Assembly (NCBI GenBank): GCA_902729415.1
Contig: CACVCF010000556.1
Coordinates: 1 to 64,000 of the forward strand
Source: Terasakiella magnetica
Lineage (GTDB): Bacteria > Pseudomonadota > Alphaproteobacteria > Rhodospirillales > Magnetospirillaceae
Length of the DNA: 64,000 bases
Direction of reading: 5' to 3'
The position numbers and the translations under genes were made by a program. Shown one piece after another: positions 19,398 through 28,439 of this stretch (positions within the stretch are counted from its first letter, which is position 1; each line of letters opens with the position of its first letter). The notes below the pieces were generated by a model. It saw nothing but the letters and a program-made list of their open reading frames with translations, had not been told where the DNA came from and searched no databases.

Positions 19398-21260
19398 CTA
19401 TTTGCTCAAAGTGATGATGTCGGAACCGCCGTTCTGGGCGTAAAGCGCCTCGACCAATCCGGCTCGGCGGGTCAGCACGGCGCGCTGATTGATATAGCCC
19501 TTGTCGGTGATCTCGTTGGCGTCGATGGAAGGCGGCTCGTCCATCAGAACCACCCGCGTCACCCGGTGCGAACTGCCCTTGCCCAAGGCGGCCAGGGCGT
19601 TCATGGCTTCGGTGACGCGGGTCTTGACCTCGGGCCGCGCCATCAGATCCTTCAAGGGCGTGTCGGGGGCGGCGTCGGGGCACAGCTTCAGGCAGCCTTG
19701 CAGGCTGGCGAAGCCCAGCGCCCCCACCTCCTCCTGATCATGACCGGTGATGACCGCGTCTTGCAGAACCGGCGCGGCGGCATCGATCAGCGCCACCCGC
19801 AAGGCGCCGACCGCCACCCAGGTGCCGGACATCAGCTTGAAGTCCTCGGCGACACGGCCGTCGAACACAATGCCCTTGGCGGGGTCGTCGGGGTCGGCCA
19901 GTTTGCCCGCATCACCGATCTTGTAGAAACCATCCTCGTCAAAGGCGGCACGGGTAAGGTCTTCCCGCTTGAAATAGCCCGGTGTGATGTTGGTGCCGCG
20001 CACCCGCATCTCCAACTTGCCGCCGTTGGGGATCATCTTCACTTCACAACCCGGCGCCGGCAGGCCGATATTGCCCGCCCGCTCGATATCGAAGTGAACC
20101 GTGGTGATCATCGGCGCGGTCTCGGTCGCCCCCCAGGACGATACCAGCCGCACCTTGTGGCCAAGCGCCTTGATCGACAGCGCTTCCAGCCGCTCCCACA
20201 GGGTCTGCGGCAAAGCGGCACCGGCATAAAAGATCAGATTCATCTTGGCGAAGAAGTTGTTGCGCAGGGCCTCGTCGGTCTCCAATTGCGGGATCAGCAT
20301 GTCAAAGCCGCGCGGAACGTTGAAATACAGCGTCGGCGACACCTCGCGCAGATTGGCCACCGTCTTGTCGATCAGGCCGGGAACCGGCTTGCCCTCGTCG
20401 ATATAAAGGCTGCCGCCGTGGCGCATGACCATGTTGAAGTTGTGATTGCCGCCGAAGGTGTGATTCCACGGCAGCCAGTCCACCAGAACCGGATGACTGT
20501 CGGCCAAAAAGGGCCAGCACTGGCGGATGGCCTGCTGGTTCGAACACATCATGCGCTGGGTGTTGATCACCCCCTTGGGCAGGTCGGTCGAACCCGAGGT
20601 GAACAAAATCTTGGCCACGGTGCTGGGGCGAATGGTGCTGAACGCCTCTTCGACCTCGGCTCCGGGCGTGGTGGCGAGCAGGCTGTCCAGGGTGGTGCAG
20701 CCCGGCGGCGGGTTGATGCTGGTCACCACCTCGACCCGCGCCAGTTCCGGGATCACCAGCGCATCCGCGAAACGCTGGCCACAGGCGGCGTAGACCAGGC
20801 CGGGCTTCAGCAGATCGGCGATATAGCGCAGCTTGGAATGGTCCTTGGACACCAGCGAATAGGCGGGCGAAATGGGCGACGCCGGAATGCCCACATGCAT
20901 GGCGGCCAAAGCCAGCAGCGCATGGTCGATGGAATTGTCCGATAGAATCATCACCGGCCGGTTACGGTTCAGGCCGCGGTCCAGCAGGGCTTGGGCGATG
21001 GCCTCGACCTTGGTGAGGGCCTCGGCCCAGGTCACCTTGCGCCAGCCGCCCTCGGCGTCGCGCTGAGCCAGAAAAAGCGCGTTGGGGATGCGGTCGGCCC
21101 AATGGTGCAGCAGGTCACCGACACAGCGTGAAAACGGCTTCAGGCTGTCGGGAGAGCGCAAAATCATGCTGCCATCGGGAAGATGCTCGACCTCGACCTT
21201 GGCTGGGGCGAAGTTGATGGGAGCCCAGGGAGCGGACGCAATGGGGGTATTGGCGGACAT
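19398..21260 (-). CDS. AMP-forming acyl-CoA synthetase, feruloyl-CoA synthetase family
   Basis: A 620-residue adenylate-forming ligase. The AMP-binding loop reads LFTSGSTDLPKGVINT, and the second core motif SSWGATETAPM is present. The N-terminal block (ILRSPDSLKPFSRCVGDLLHHWA) and the overall length resemble feruloyl-CoA synthetases rather than short fatty-acid ligases, so the substrate may be a hydroxycinnamate or related arylpropanoid; other carboxylic acids are not excluded. AGAGAGG lies before ATG 21260. It heads the minus-strand unit ligase-thiolase-dehydrogenase-binding protein and is divergent from the 3-hydroxyacyl-CoA dehydrogenase gene across the probable MarR operator. Confidence 0.87.
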   Translation of the reverse strand: MSANTPIASAPWAPINFAPAKVEVEHLPDGSMILRSPDSLKPFSRCVGDLLHHWADRIPNALFLAQRDAEGGWRKVTWAEALTKVEAIAQALLDRGLNRNRPVMILSDNSIDHALLALAAMHVGIPASPISPAYSLVSKDHSKLRYIADLLKPGLVYAACGQRFADALVIPELARVEVVTSINPPPGCTTLDSLLATTPGAEVEEAFSTIRPSTVAKILFTSGSTDLPKGVINTQRMMCSNQQAIRQCWPFLADSHPVLVDWLPWNHTFGGNHNFNMVMRHGGSLYIDEGKPVPGLIDKTVANLREVSPTLYFNVPRGFDMLIPQLETDEALRNNFFAKMNLIFYAGAALPQTLWERLEALSIKALGHKVRLVSSWGATETAPMITTVHFDIERAGNIGLPAPGCEVKMIPNGGKLEMRVRGTNITPGYFKREDLTRAAFDEDGFYKIGDAGKLADPDDPAKGIVFDGRVAEDFKLMSGTWVAVGALRVALIDAAAPVLQDAVITGHDQEEVGALGFASLQGCLKLCPDAAPDTPLKDLMARPEVKTRVTEAMNALAALGKGSSHRVTRVVLMDEPPSIDANEITDKGYINQRAVLTRRAGLVEALYAQNGGSDIITLSK

Positions 21261-21377
21261 GGAACGCCTCTCTCTCAGAAACGGTAAGCCTCCGGCATCG
21301 CTCTCGTGGCGACTTGGTTGATTTGACTGTGACGGGTGGCGGGCGGGCTCGTCAAGATTTTTGTTGTTCGCAAAAAC

Positions 21378-21394
21378 TGTTGTGCGATACAACA
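21378..21394. promoter_or_regulatory. Probable MarR operator 1 (TGTTGT-N5-ACAACA)
   Basis: A perfect 6+6 inverted repeat in the divergent promoter region of the ligase and 3-hydroxyacyl-CoA dehydrogenase genes. The same arms with an almost identical spacer (GCGAT versus GCGCA) occur at 23448-23464. A possible half-site TGTTGTTCGCA lies 16 bases to the left. The size suits a dimeric MarR protein, and a MarR gene lies in the same locus. Confidence 0.7.
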
Positions 21395-21455
21395 TTTATC
21401 AGCGCCGGAGGCGGCCCCGGCGGTCAAGGGATAAACACCAACGAGGAGAAGCGCC

Positions 21456-22523
21456 ATGAGCCGGAACATGCGGGTGGGAGTGGTCGGTGCCGGAACCATG
21501 GGGGCCGGGATCGCACAGGGTGCGGCTTTGGGCGGCTATCAGGTGTCGCTGTACGACCAGAACCCCGAGGCCCTCGACCGCGCATGCAAGCAGATCTCCG
21601 ATTCCAACCGCCGGGCAGTGGATAAAGGCCGCCTGACCGCCGCCGAGGCCGAGGCCGCCACGGCACGGGTGCAGCCTGCCGCCATTCTTACCGACCTGGC
21701 GCCGTGTGATCTGGTGGTTGAAGCCGTGATCGAAGACAGCACCATCAAGGCGCGCCTGTTTACCGGCCTGTCTACGGTGTTGTCACAACACGCGGTGATC
21801 GCCACCAACACCAGCTCGCTGCGAGTGGACGATCTGGCGGCGTCGGTGCTGCATTCCGAACGCTTCTTGGGGCTGCACTACTTCTTCCCCGCCGCCATCA
21901 ATCCGCTGTTGGAGATCGTACGCGGCAGCGCCACTTCAGACACCGCCATGGACGTGGCCGCCGACTTCGCCCGCGCCACCGGCAAACAGCCCATCCGTTG
22001 CCGCGACTCGTTCGGCTTCGCGGTCAACCGCTTCTTCGTGCCCTATCTCAACGAGGCCACCCGTCTGGCGGAAGAGGGCTTTGCCATGGGAGAGATCGAG
22101 GCCGCAATCATGGCCGCCTTCGCCACCGCCGCCGGTCCGTTCAGAATCATGGACATGAGCAAGCCCGCCATCGCGCTGCATGCCTGCCGCACCTTGACCC
22201 AGTTGGGGCCGTTCTACGAGCCCTCGGCGCTGCTGACCCGCGTCGGCCAGTCGGGTGAATCGTGGAACGTCACCCCCGCCGCCGGCGATGCCGAGCGGGC
22301 CACCATCATCGTCGAGCGCATTCAAGGCGCCATTCTCACCGCCGTGCTGGAAGCGCTGGAGACCGAGGTGGCAACCCCCGACGACATTGATCTGGGTGCC
22401 CGGATCGGCCTGCAATGGGGCTGGCAGCCCTGTGCCGGAGCCCGCACCATGGGCCGCGCCAAGCTGGAACGGCTGGTGGCGCCCCACTTCCAAGGCCGGA
22501 CCATCCCGGTCAACCTGCCCTGA
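21456..22523 (+). CDS. 3-hydroxyacyl-CoA dehydrogenase
   Basis: A 355-residue NAD-dependent dehydrogenase. The Rossmann start GVVGAGTMGAGIAQGAALGGY, the catalytic-region LHYFFPAAINPLLEIV and the C-terminal dimerisation domains (two HCDH-like stretches, about 190-285 and 300-345) are visible. It is longer than single-domain bacterial forms of about 285 residues. AGGAG lies 7 bases before the ATG. It oxidises a 3-hydroxyacyl-CoA to the 3-keto form for the thiolase. It is divergent from the ligase and is controlled, I infer, from operator 1. Confidence 0.92.
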   Translation: MSRNMRVGVVGAGTMGAGIAQGAALGGYQVSLYDQNPEALDRACKQISDSNRRAVDKGRLTAAEAEAATARVQPAAILTDLAPCDLVVEAVIEDSTIKARLFTGLSTVLSQHAVIATNTSSLRVDDLAASVLHSERFLGLHYFFPAAINPLLEIVRGSATSDTAMDVAADFARATGKQPIRCRDSFGFAVNRFFVPYLNEATRLAEEGFAMGEIEAAIMAAFATAAGPFRIMDMSKPAIALHACRTLTQLGPFYEPSALLTRVGQSGESWNVTPAAGDAERATIIVERIQGAILTAVLEALETEVATPDDIDLGARIGLQWGWQPCAGARTMGRAKLERLVAPHFQGRTIPVNLP

Positions 22524-22564
22524 CCCTTAGCATCGCGCCCTAAATCCCCCGGCAATCGCAGTCG

Positions 22565-22599
22565 AAAAAAACCCCCGGCCGTGTCGGTCGGGGGTTTTC
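22565..22599. terminator. Bidirectional intrinsic terminator
   Basis: AAAACCCCCGGCC-N5-GGTCGGGGGTTTT: a strong stem flanked by A-run and T-run, midway between two convergent stops. It fits termination of both the 3-hydroxyacyl-CoA dehydrogenase and enoyl-CoA hydratase transcripts. Confidence 0.85.
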
Positions 22600-22624
22600 A
22601 AGTCTTCTGGAGAGAGGAAAGGCG

Positions 22625-23404
22625 TCAGGCCCCCGCTTTAGGCCCACGCTTTTCCAGGAATGCGCGCATCCTCTCGCGCGCCTCGGTGCTGGTCTGCGCC
22701 ATGGCAGCCATCAGCGATTCCGTAAACAGCCCCTCGCTCTGCGCCATGTCGGCAATGCGCGGCAATGCGTTGACCACGGCGTAATTGGACAACGGGGCAT
22801 TGTCGGCGATGCGCCGCGCCAGATCCAAAGCCTTGGGCAGCGCCTCGCCTTCGCCCACCAGATGGTGAGACAACCCCATGGCTTGGCCTTCCTGGGCGTT
22901 GTAAGCGTGGCCGGTCAGCATCATTTCCGCCATGCGGCCCGCCCCGATGACACGGGCAATCCGCACCGAACCGCCGCCGCCGACAAAGATGCCGCGCTGG
23001 CCTTCGGGCAGGGCATAGAAGGTCGAGGGCTCGGCCACCCGCACATGAGTGGAGGTCGCCAGTTCCAAACCGCCTCCGACCACGGCGCCTTGCATAGCGG
23101 TCACGACCGGCAGGCCGCCCAATTGCACGGCGTGAAAAGTACGGTGCCACTTCTGGGAATGAAGCATCACCTCGAAGGCGTCACGGTCGCGGTGCTCGGA
23201 CAAGTCCAGCCCTGACGAGAAATGCGGGCCGTGACCATGAAGCACCACCACCCGGACACCTTCGGGCGGAGCCGAGAAAAACTGATGAATTTCATCAATC
23301 AGGGGATCGTGGATGGCGTTACGCTTGTCGGGACGATTGAGCCCGACCACGGCAACGCTACCCTGCAATTCCACCGTCAGATGGGCAAAAGACCCTGTGC
23401 TCAT
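22625..23404 (-). CDS. Enoyl-CoA hydratase/isomerase (crotonase) family protein
   Basis: A 259-residue crotonase-fold enzyme. Substrate-binding motifs LNRPDKRNAIHD and GHGPHFSSGLDLSEHRD and the oxyanion region GAVVGGGLELATSTHVRVAE are present. The acidic residue in ALPEGQRGIFVGGGGSVRI sits where crotonases carry one catalytic Glu. The start at 23404 has GGGAGGTG ahead of it. It probably hydrates the enoyl-CoA made by the nearby dehydrogenase or ligase. It follows the marR gene on the same strand but has its own operator copy 44 bases upstream. Confidence 0.9.
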   Translation of the reverse strand: MSTGSFAHLTVELQGSVAVVGLNRPDKRNAIHDPLIDEIHQFFSAPPEGVRVVVLHGHGPHFSSGLDLSEHRDRDAFEVMLHSQKWHRTFHAVQLGGLPVVTAMQGAVVGGGLELATSTHVRVAEPSTFYALPEGQRGIFVGGGGSVRIARVIGAGRMAEMMLTGHAYNAQEGQAMGLSHHLVGEGEALPKALDLARRIADNAPLSNYAVVNALPRIADMAQSEGLFTESLMAAMAQTSTEARERMRAFLEKRGPKAGA

Positions 23405-23447
23405 ACCACACCTCCCAAGCTTGAGAGGATATGTTAGGCACTTAAAT

Positions 23448-23464
23448 TGTTGTGCGCAACAACA
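23448..23464. promoter_or_regulatory. Probable MarR operator 2 (TGTTGT-N5-ACAACA)
   Basis: Second copy of the 6+6 inverted repeat, in the 61-base gap between the marR stop and the enoyl-CoA hydratase start. Spacer is GCGCA. Its position suits repression of the hydratase gene. Confidence 0.7.
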
Positions 23465-23465
23465 A

Positions 23466-23969
23466 TCAAGACTCTTGGTATAGACGCAACAGCAGAGTGT
23501 TGAGTTGGACCCGCTCGTCCTCACTCAGCATGGCGGTGACGCGGCGGTCGTGCTCGGTCACCAGTTCCTTGAGGCGAACCAAGGTCGCCTGCCCCTGGGC
23601 GGTCAGCATGATAGCGTGGGTGCGGCGGTCCACCGGCGACGGCACCCGCATGGCGAGGCCCTTGTCCTCCAGCGCGTCGATCAGAATCACCGCCCCCGAA
23701 CGGTCGATGCCCATGGTCGTGGCCAAGGCGGTTTGGCTGAGGCCGGGATTGGAAGCGATGATGGTCAGGGCCGCGAATTGCGACGGCCGGATATCCTGAG
23801 AGCCGACAGTACGAAGATAATCCTGATAGACCACCACCTGGGCACGGCGCAGACGATAGCCGACGATGTCATCCAAAAGGTCCAGTTCGACCCCCGGCGC
23901 CGACGGTGTCGGCAGATCGCCAGCCCCCGGTGTCTTCGTCGCTCCCTTTTTAACCCGCTTTACCGCCAC
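23466..23969 (-). CDS. MarR-family transcriptional regulator
   Basis: A 167-residue winged-helix regulator. The recognition-helix region (PSQFAALTIIASNPGLSQTALATTMGIDRSGAVILIDALEDKGL in order across about 60-105) and wing (RVPSPVDRRTHAIMLTAQG) are typical. It starts at GTG with GAGGAA 6 bases ahead. MarR proteins such as CouR and FerC repress hydroxycinnamate genes and release DNA on binding the CoA thioester. The neighbouring ligase and beta-oxidation genes, and the paired operator repeats, make such a role likely here. Confidence 0.88.
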   Translation of the reverse strand: MAVKRVKKGATKTPGAGDLPTPSAPGVELDLLDDIVGYRLRRAQVVVYQDYLRTVGSQDIRPSQFAALTIIASNPGLSQTALATTMGIDRSGAVILIDALEDKGLAMRVPSPVDRRTHAIMLTAQGQATLVRLKELVTEHDRRVTAMLSEDERVQLNTLLLRLYQES

Positions 23970-24049
23970 GTTTGATTCCTCACCGGATCATGCGCGGTCA
24001 GATTTAGTGGTTTCCGGCCCAAGGCACAATAGCCGAGCCATTCCCGATG

Positions 24050-24075
24050 GTGTGGCCGATGAAAATCGGCCACAC
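24050..24075 (+). promoter_or_regulatory. Perfect hairpin in the leader of the response-regulator phosphatase gene
   Basis: GTGTGGCCGAT-GAAA-ATCGGCCACAC is a perfect 11-bp stem with a GNRA-type tetraloop, 32 bases before the ATG at 24108. No plus-strand gene ends here, so it is not a terminator of an upstream gene. It may be an operator or a leader RNA structure. Confidence 0.5.
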
Positions 24076-24107
24076 TCCCATCAAGGTCATCCTTCGCAGG
24101 GATTCAG

Positions 24108-25256
24108 ATGTCGCCACCCTTTCCCAATCCTGATTTTGCCGCCAGCCATGCCCTGGTGGTCGAAGACAACACGGTCAATCAGGTGCTTGTGACCCAGTTC
24201 CTCTCGACCATGGGGGTAGGCCGCGTCACCTGCGCCGGGGATGGGATCGAGGGTTTGGAGAAGGTGGCCCAGGACCCGCCCGACATCATCATCCTCGACA
24301 TCATGATGCCGAGGATGAACGGCATGGAATTCCTTCAGCATTTGCGCAAAACCCCGGCAGGTGCCGAAATTCCGGTCCTGGTCACCACCGCTCTGGGCGA
24401 TTTCGACACCAGAGCAGAGGCGTTCGATTTCGGCGCCTCCGATTACGTGGTCAAGCCCATCGACCGGCGGGAATTCGTCTCGCGGGTGTCGGTACATCTG
24501 CGCAATCAATTGCTGATCCGCCGCCTGCGTCAGTACCAGGAGGAGTTCCGCCGTGACCTGGACATCGCCCAGGCCATGCAGGTGGGATTGCTGCCGACGC
24601 CCCAGGAACTGGCCGCACTGGAAAAAACCTACGGTATCACCATCGGGTCGGTATTCCGCAGTTCCTCCGTCCTTGGCGGTGATTTGTGGGGCATCATACC
24701 GGTGGATGCTCAGCGCTTCGGCATCATGCTGGTGGATTTCTCCGGCCACGGCATCGCCGCCGCCATTAACACCTTCCGCCTGCACCTGCTGTTGGGCAAG
24801 CCGGGAGAGACCTTCGGCGACCCGGCAATGGTGCTGGACCACCTCAACCGCGCCATGCTCTCCACCCTGGCGCGCGGCCAGTTCGCCACCATGGTCTGTG
24901 CCGTGATCGACGTCGTCCGCCACACCCTGACCCTGAGCAGTGCCGGCGGTACCGCTCCGGCATTACGCCTGCCCGATGGCGAGACGCGGTTGCTGCCCAC
25001 CAATTCCTTCCCGCTGGGGCTGGTCCCCGAGGCCCGGTATCTCAATGCGGACTACGCCTTCCCACCAGGCAGCAGCCTGCTTCTGTACAGCGACGGCCTC
25101 AGCGAGGCCTCCGACCGCGCGGGGAATCTTCTGGGCGAGGAAAAGGCGCGGCAGATGGCAGCCGCCTCCGGCGATCTCGCCACCGAGTTTCAGAGTCTTT
25201 TGGACGAGGGCTGCATCCTGGAGGATGACTTGTCCGCCGTCTGGATCGTCCGCTGA
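24108..25256 (+). CDS. Response regulator with PP2C/SpoIIE-type phosphatase output
   Basis: A 382-residue protein. Residues about 15-130 form a receiver domain with the phospho-acceptor Asp in IIILDIMMPRMNG and the Lys in DYVVKPID. A short coiled linker (DLDIAQAMQVGLLP) leads to a SpoIIE/RsbU phosphatase domain with GGDLWGI, VDFSGHGIAAA and YSDGLSEASD metal ligands. Such proteins dephosphorylate an anti-anti-sigma STAS protein when activated. The STAS and RsbW-like genes lie directly beyond on the other strand. Its 3' end overlaps the RsbW-like gene by 67 bases, tail to tail. Confidence 0.92.
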   Translation: MSPPFPNPDFAASHALVVEDNTVNQVLVTQFLSTMGVGRVTCAGDGIEGLEKVAQDPPDIIILDIMMPRMNGMEFLQHLRKTPAGAEIPVLVTTALGDFDTRAEAFDFGASDYVVKPIDRREFVSRVSVHLRNQLLIRRLRQYQEEFRRDLDIAQAMQVGLLPTPQELAALEKTYGITIGSVFRSSSVLGGDLWGIIPVDAQRFGIMLVDFSGHGIAAAINTFRLHLLLGKPGETFGDPAMVLDHLNRAMLSTLARGQFATMVCAVIDVVRHTLTLSSAGGTAPALRLPDGETRLLPTNSFPLGLVPEARYLNADYAFPPGSSLLLYSDGLSEASDRAGNLLGEEKARQMAAASGDLATEFQSLLDEGCILEDDLSAVWIVR

Positions 25257-25954
25257 GGCAGACGGAACAGCATGGAGATGCGGCGGCCGCCACGGCTGAA
25301 GCTCACCTTGTCGCATGAGCCCAGAATGATGGAGAGGCCATAGCCGCCCGCCGCGCTCATGAGCGGCAGGCTCGGCGCCTCGGAATAATCGAACCCCTGT
25401 CCATGGTCTTCCACCCAGACCACGATGCCGCCGCGCCGAAGCTGAGCGACGATGGTTACCGGCAGATGGGCAAAAACAGGATCAGCCAAGCGTTCGGCCA
25501 TGGCGGCAGCAAACCAGCGCAAGCCTTCCAACGTGGCGCGGAACCGGCTGTCGAGCCCCAAATTACCATGCATGACGGCGTTGCCTACCGCCTCTTGCAG
25601 GGCATCCATCATCCGCGATGCCAGCGACTCCATCTCGGGATAGCGGGCTTGCAGGGTATCGACAAATATCTGCGCCAGTTCCAGCCGATTGGCGGTGACG
25701 GTGGAGACCCGCAGTGTCAGCAGGGCGCTGGGCAGGCTGAAGGCCGCCTCGTCACCGCACCCGGCATCAATGGCAGCATCAATGGGGGCGGTCAGGGCCG
25801 TGGCCAGGGCTTCGGCACAGCTCCCGTCAAACACCAACACGCGCAAAGGCTCTTCGTGCCGACCATTCAGACGGCACAACCTGGTTTCAAGCGGCCGCAA
25901 TCCCGCCGCATTGACCCCATGGTTGACAATCTCAATGGCGGTGACTTGGCCCAT
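25190..25954 (-). CDS. RsbW-like anti-sigma serine kinase/ATPase
   Basis: About 254 residues. The C-terminal half is a GHKL ATPase: N box ALQEAVGNAVMHGNLG, G1 box VEDHGQGFDY, G2 box GGYGLSII. The N-terminal 100 residues are not recognised. In partner-switching systems such a kinase phosphorylates the STAS partner and holds a sigma factor or other output. The STAS stop overlaps a possible GTG start at 25960; I prefer the ATG at 25954. No sigma factor gene is adjacent. The 3' end overlaps the phosphatase gene on the opposite strand. Confidence 0.82.
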   Translation of the reverse strand: MGQVTAIEIVNHGVNAAGLRPLETRLCRLNGRHEEPLRVLVFDGSCAEALATALTAPIDAAIDAGCGDEAAFSLPSALLTLRVSTVTANRLELAQIFVDTLQARYPEMESLASRMMDALQEAVGNAVMHGNLGLDSRFRATLEGLRWFAAAMAERLADPVFAHLPVTIVAQLRRGGIVVWVEDHGQGFDYSEAPSLPLMSAAGGYGLSIILGSCDKVSFSRGGRRISMLFRLPQRTIQTADKSSSRMQPSSKRL

Positions 25955-25959
25955 GGACA

Positions 25960-26259
25960 CTACCTGAACTCGAACAGCATTTCGAAGTTGGAGCGCTTCA
26001 GGCTTTCCTTCACTTGGCCGACGGCGCCGCGCAAAACCAGCTTTTGCCCCGTCGCCTGGGCCTGATCGTAAATATGAACGAACAGGCTGAGGCCGGTTGA
26101 ATCGATGAATGTCAGCGCACTGACATCGATCTCGCAGGCCTCCGCCCCCTTGGTGGCATCGTCGATGAGTTTAGGGAAGGCCGTCGCATCGGAAAAGGTG
26201 AGCCGCCCGGTCAGGACGGTTTCGATGCGGGTTCCGCTTCGTTTGATGGTGTACTGCAT
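25960..26259 (-). CDS. STAS-domain anti-sigma-factor antagonist
   Basis: A 99-residue protein that is one STAS domain. The conserved phosphorylatable Ser lies in TFIDSTGLSLF (about residue 54). The start has GAGGACAG just ahead. It is followed directly by the RsbW-like kinase gene with translational coupling. Role: when dephosphorylated it should bind the kinase and free the output partner. Confidence 0.9.
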   Translation of the reverse strand: MQYTIKRSGTRIETVLTGRLTFSDATAFPKLIDDATKGAEACEIDVSALTFIDSTGLSLFVHIYDQAQATGQKLVLRGAVGQVKESLKRSNFEMLFEFR

Positions 26260-26288
26260 CTGTCCTCAGTCCCGTCAGTTCGACGCGG

Positions 26289-28340
26289 TTATGTTGCCCG
26301 AATATTGGTCAGGAAGGTATCAACCTGTTCACGCAGCGCACTGGCGCGCTCGGCGACGGTGCGGGCCGCCTCGAACACATCGGTGGCGGCATGACCAGTC
26401 TCGACAGCAGCTTGGTTGACACCGATCACATTGGCGCTGACTTCCTCGGTGCCCTGGGCCACCTGATGCACGTTCGTGGCGATCTCGGCGGTCGCAGTAT
26501 CTTGCTCCGCCACCGATTCGGCGATACCAGCAGACAGGTCGCTCATCTGTTCGATAATGACCGAGATCTCATTGATGGCCGTGACGGCGGAGTTGGTTTC
26601 CTGCTGTACCGCCTTGATCTGGGCGGTGATGTCCTCGGTGGCCTTGGCTGTCTGGTTGGCGAGGTGCTTGACCTCGTTGGCGACCACGGCAAACCCCTTA
26701 CCCGCCTCGCCCGCCCGAGCCGCCTCGATGGTGGCGTTCAAGGCGAGAAGATTGGTCTGGGCGGCGATATCGGTGATCAAATTGACCACCTCGCCGATCT
26801 TAAGCACGGTCTGGGACAGGCCGCGAACCGAGATATTGGTCTGTTGGGCCTTGTCCTTGGCGGCGCCAGCGATCCGCACCGAATCGTTGACTCGGTGGTT
26901 GATCACCTCGACCGAAGACGAAAGATGGCCCGCCGCCCCCGCCACGGTCTTCATGTTGACGGCCATCTCCTCGACCGCCGCCGCCACCACCGTCGCCTGA
27001 TTGGAGGTTTCCTCGGCGGTGGACGACATGGTTTGGGCCGTGGCCTCCAACTCCACCGCGGACGAGGCCATGGTTTCCAGCACCTCGGCCACTTCCTCAT
27101 TGAACTGCTGGAGAACGCCGTCGATAACGCGCGCCCGGCGATCCTTGACCCGCTGGTCCTCCTGCTGCTGACGCGCCAGTTCATCGGCGCGGATCAGCCC
27201 TTGGCGAAAGACCTCGACCGCATCGGCCATGGCCCCGATCTCGTCTTTGCGCCCGCGCCCTTCCACCTGATGGCTGCGGTCACCTTGGGACAGCAGAGCC
27301 ATGGCATGAATGACCTTGCCAAGCGGCCCCGAGATATCGGCGGCGATCATCCAGGCAAAGCCAACGGCCACCACCACCAGCAGCACCGTGGAAAGAGCAT
27401 AGCTATAGAGTGAAGCGCGAGTCTCGGCGGTAATCCTAGCGGCAAGGTCGATCAGGTCAACCGCCACCTTGTCTTCCACCGTCTTCAGCATGTCGATCTT
27501 CTTAGTGATAGCGTCGAACCACGCCGGCGCTTCCACGTCGCCGGTATTGCCGGTAAAGGGGCTGTCCAACGCGATCAGACGCATCCGCTCCACTTCCTTG
27601 GAGACCGGGTCGGCCAGCACGGCGTCGAGCATGTGCTTTTGCTCGTCAGAGGCATAGGTGGCGAAGGTGGCGAAGAAGGTATCCTGACGGGCAATCACCT
27701 GGGTGAAATTGCGGTGGATCAGGGCATCGAACTTCTTGGCGGCAAAGCCGCCCGAGCCCATGGCGCGTTCCTGACCCGAGCGCTCTTTGCCGTGCAACAA
27801 CTGGGTATAGGCGGTGATGGCCTTGGAGATCCGCACGTCGGAGCCAAGCACCGCCATCCGCTCGGTCACACCCAGCAGCTTGCCGATGGTCGCGGTATAA
27901 AAGCCCGCCGTCTCCGGCACCGGCAAGGACAGAGCATCGATGGCCTTGCGTTTGTCGGCCAGGGCATCGAGACCGGACTGGGCTGCCTGAAGGGTTGCCT
28001 TCATATCCTCGCCCGTGCCGCCGAAGCGGCCCAGGGCGTCCTTGAGTGCGGCGACCCTGGCATCCGAAGCCTTGCGCTGATCGGGAAGACGGTCGCGGAA
28101 TTTCTCGCCCTTGCTGCCGACGAAGCCCACGGACATGCCGCGCTCCTTCTGCAGTTCGTGCGCCAAACCACCGACGGCAGGCCCCAGGGCGGCCAGATCA
28201 CCCAATTGTTCCATCTTCGAGGAGAAGCTGAGTTTTTCCACAAGGCCTATGCCCGAGAAAACAAGCATCCCAAGCACCGGGATCAGGATGGCGATGCCTA
28301 TCCGGGCCTTCAACTTAAGACTATGGAGCAGCCTCAACAT
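26289..28340 (-). CDS. Methyl-accepting chemotaxis protein with NIT sensor domain
   Basis: About 683 residues. Membrane helix (about 10-32), a periplasmic nitrate/nitrite-sensing type NIT domain (begins [15 protein letters not shown]), a second membrane helix near residue 320, HAMP, then a cytoplasmic signalling hairpin with the highly conserved tip ([33 protein letters not shown] in order). GGTGGAG precedes the ATG at 28340. NIT domains sense nitrate or nitrite in the few studied cases. It should steer motility in response to such a ligand. An FNR-type box lies 100 bases upstream. Confidence 0.9.
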   Translation of the reverse strand: MLRLLHSLKLKARIGIAILIPVLGMLVFSGIGLVEKLSFSSKMEQLGDLAALGPAVGGLAHELQKERGMSVGFVGSKGEKFRDRLPDQRKASDARVAALKDALGRFGGTGEDMKATLQAAQSGLDALADKRKAIDALSLPVPETAGFYTATIGKLLGVTERMAVLGSDVRISKAITAYTQLLHGKERSGQERAMGSGGFAAKKFDALIHRNFTQVIARQDTFFATFATYASDEQKHMLDAVLADPVSKEVERMRLIALDSPFTGNTGDVEAPAWFDAITKKIDMLKTVEDKVAVDLIDLAARITAETRASLYSYALSTVLLVVVAVGFAWMIAADISGPLGKVIHAMALLSQGDRSHQVEGRGRKDEIGAMADAVEVFRQGLIRADELARQQQEDQRVKDRRARVIDGVLQQFNEEVAEVLETMASSAVELEATAQTMSSTAEETSNQATVVAAAVEEMAVNMKTVAGAAGHLSSSVEVINHRVNDSVRIAGAAKDKAQQTNISVRGLSQTVLKIGEVVNLITDIAAQTNLLALNATIEAARAGEAGKGFAVVANEVKHLANQTAKATEDITAQIKAVQQETNSAVTAINEISVIIEQMSDLSAGIAESVAEQDTATAEIATNVHQVAQGTEEVSANVIGVNQAAVETGHAATDVFEAARTVAERASALREQVDTFLTNIRAT

Positions 28341-28439
28341 TTCATTCTCCACCTGTCGGCTTCGCCGCCCCCCCGCACAGGGGAGCAAGAAGTTATCTTA
28401 GCCCGTCAGCAAGGCTCCGACACAAAACCGGAAAGCGCG

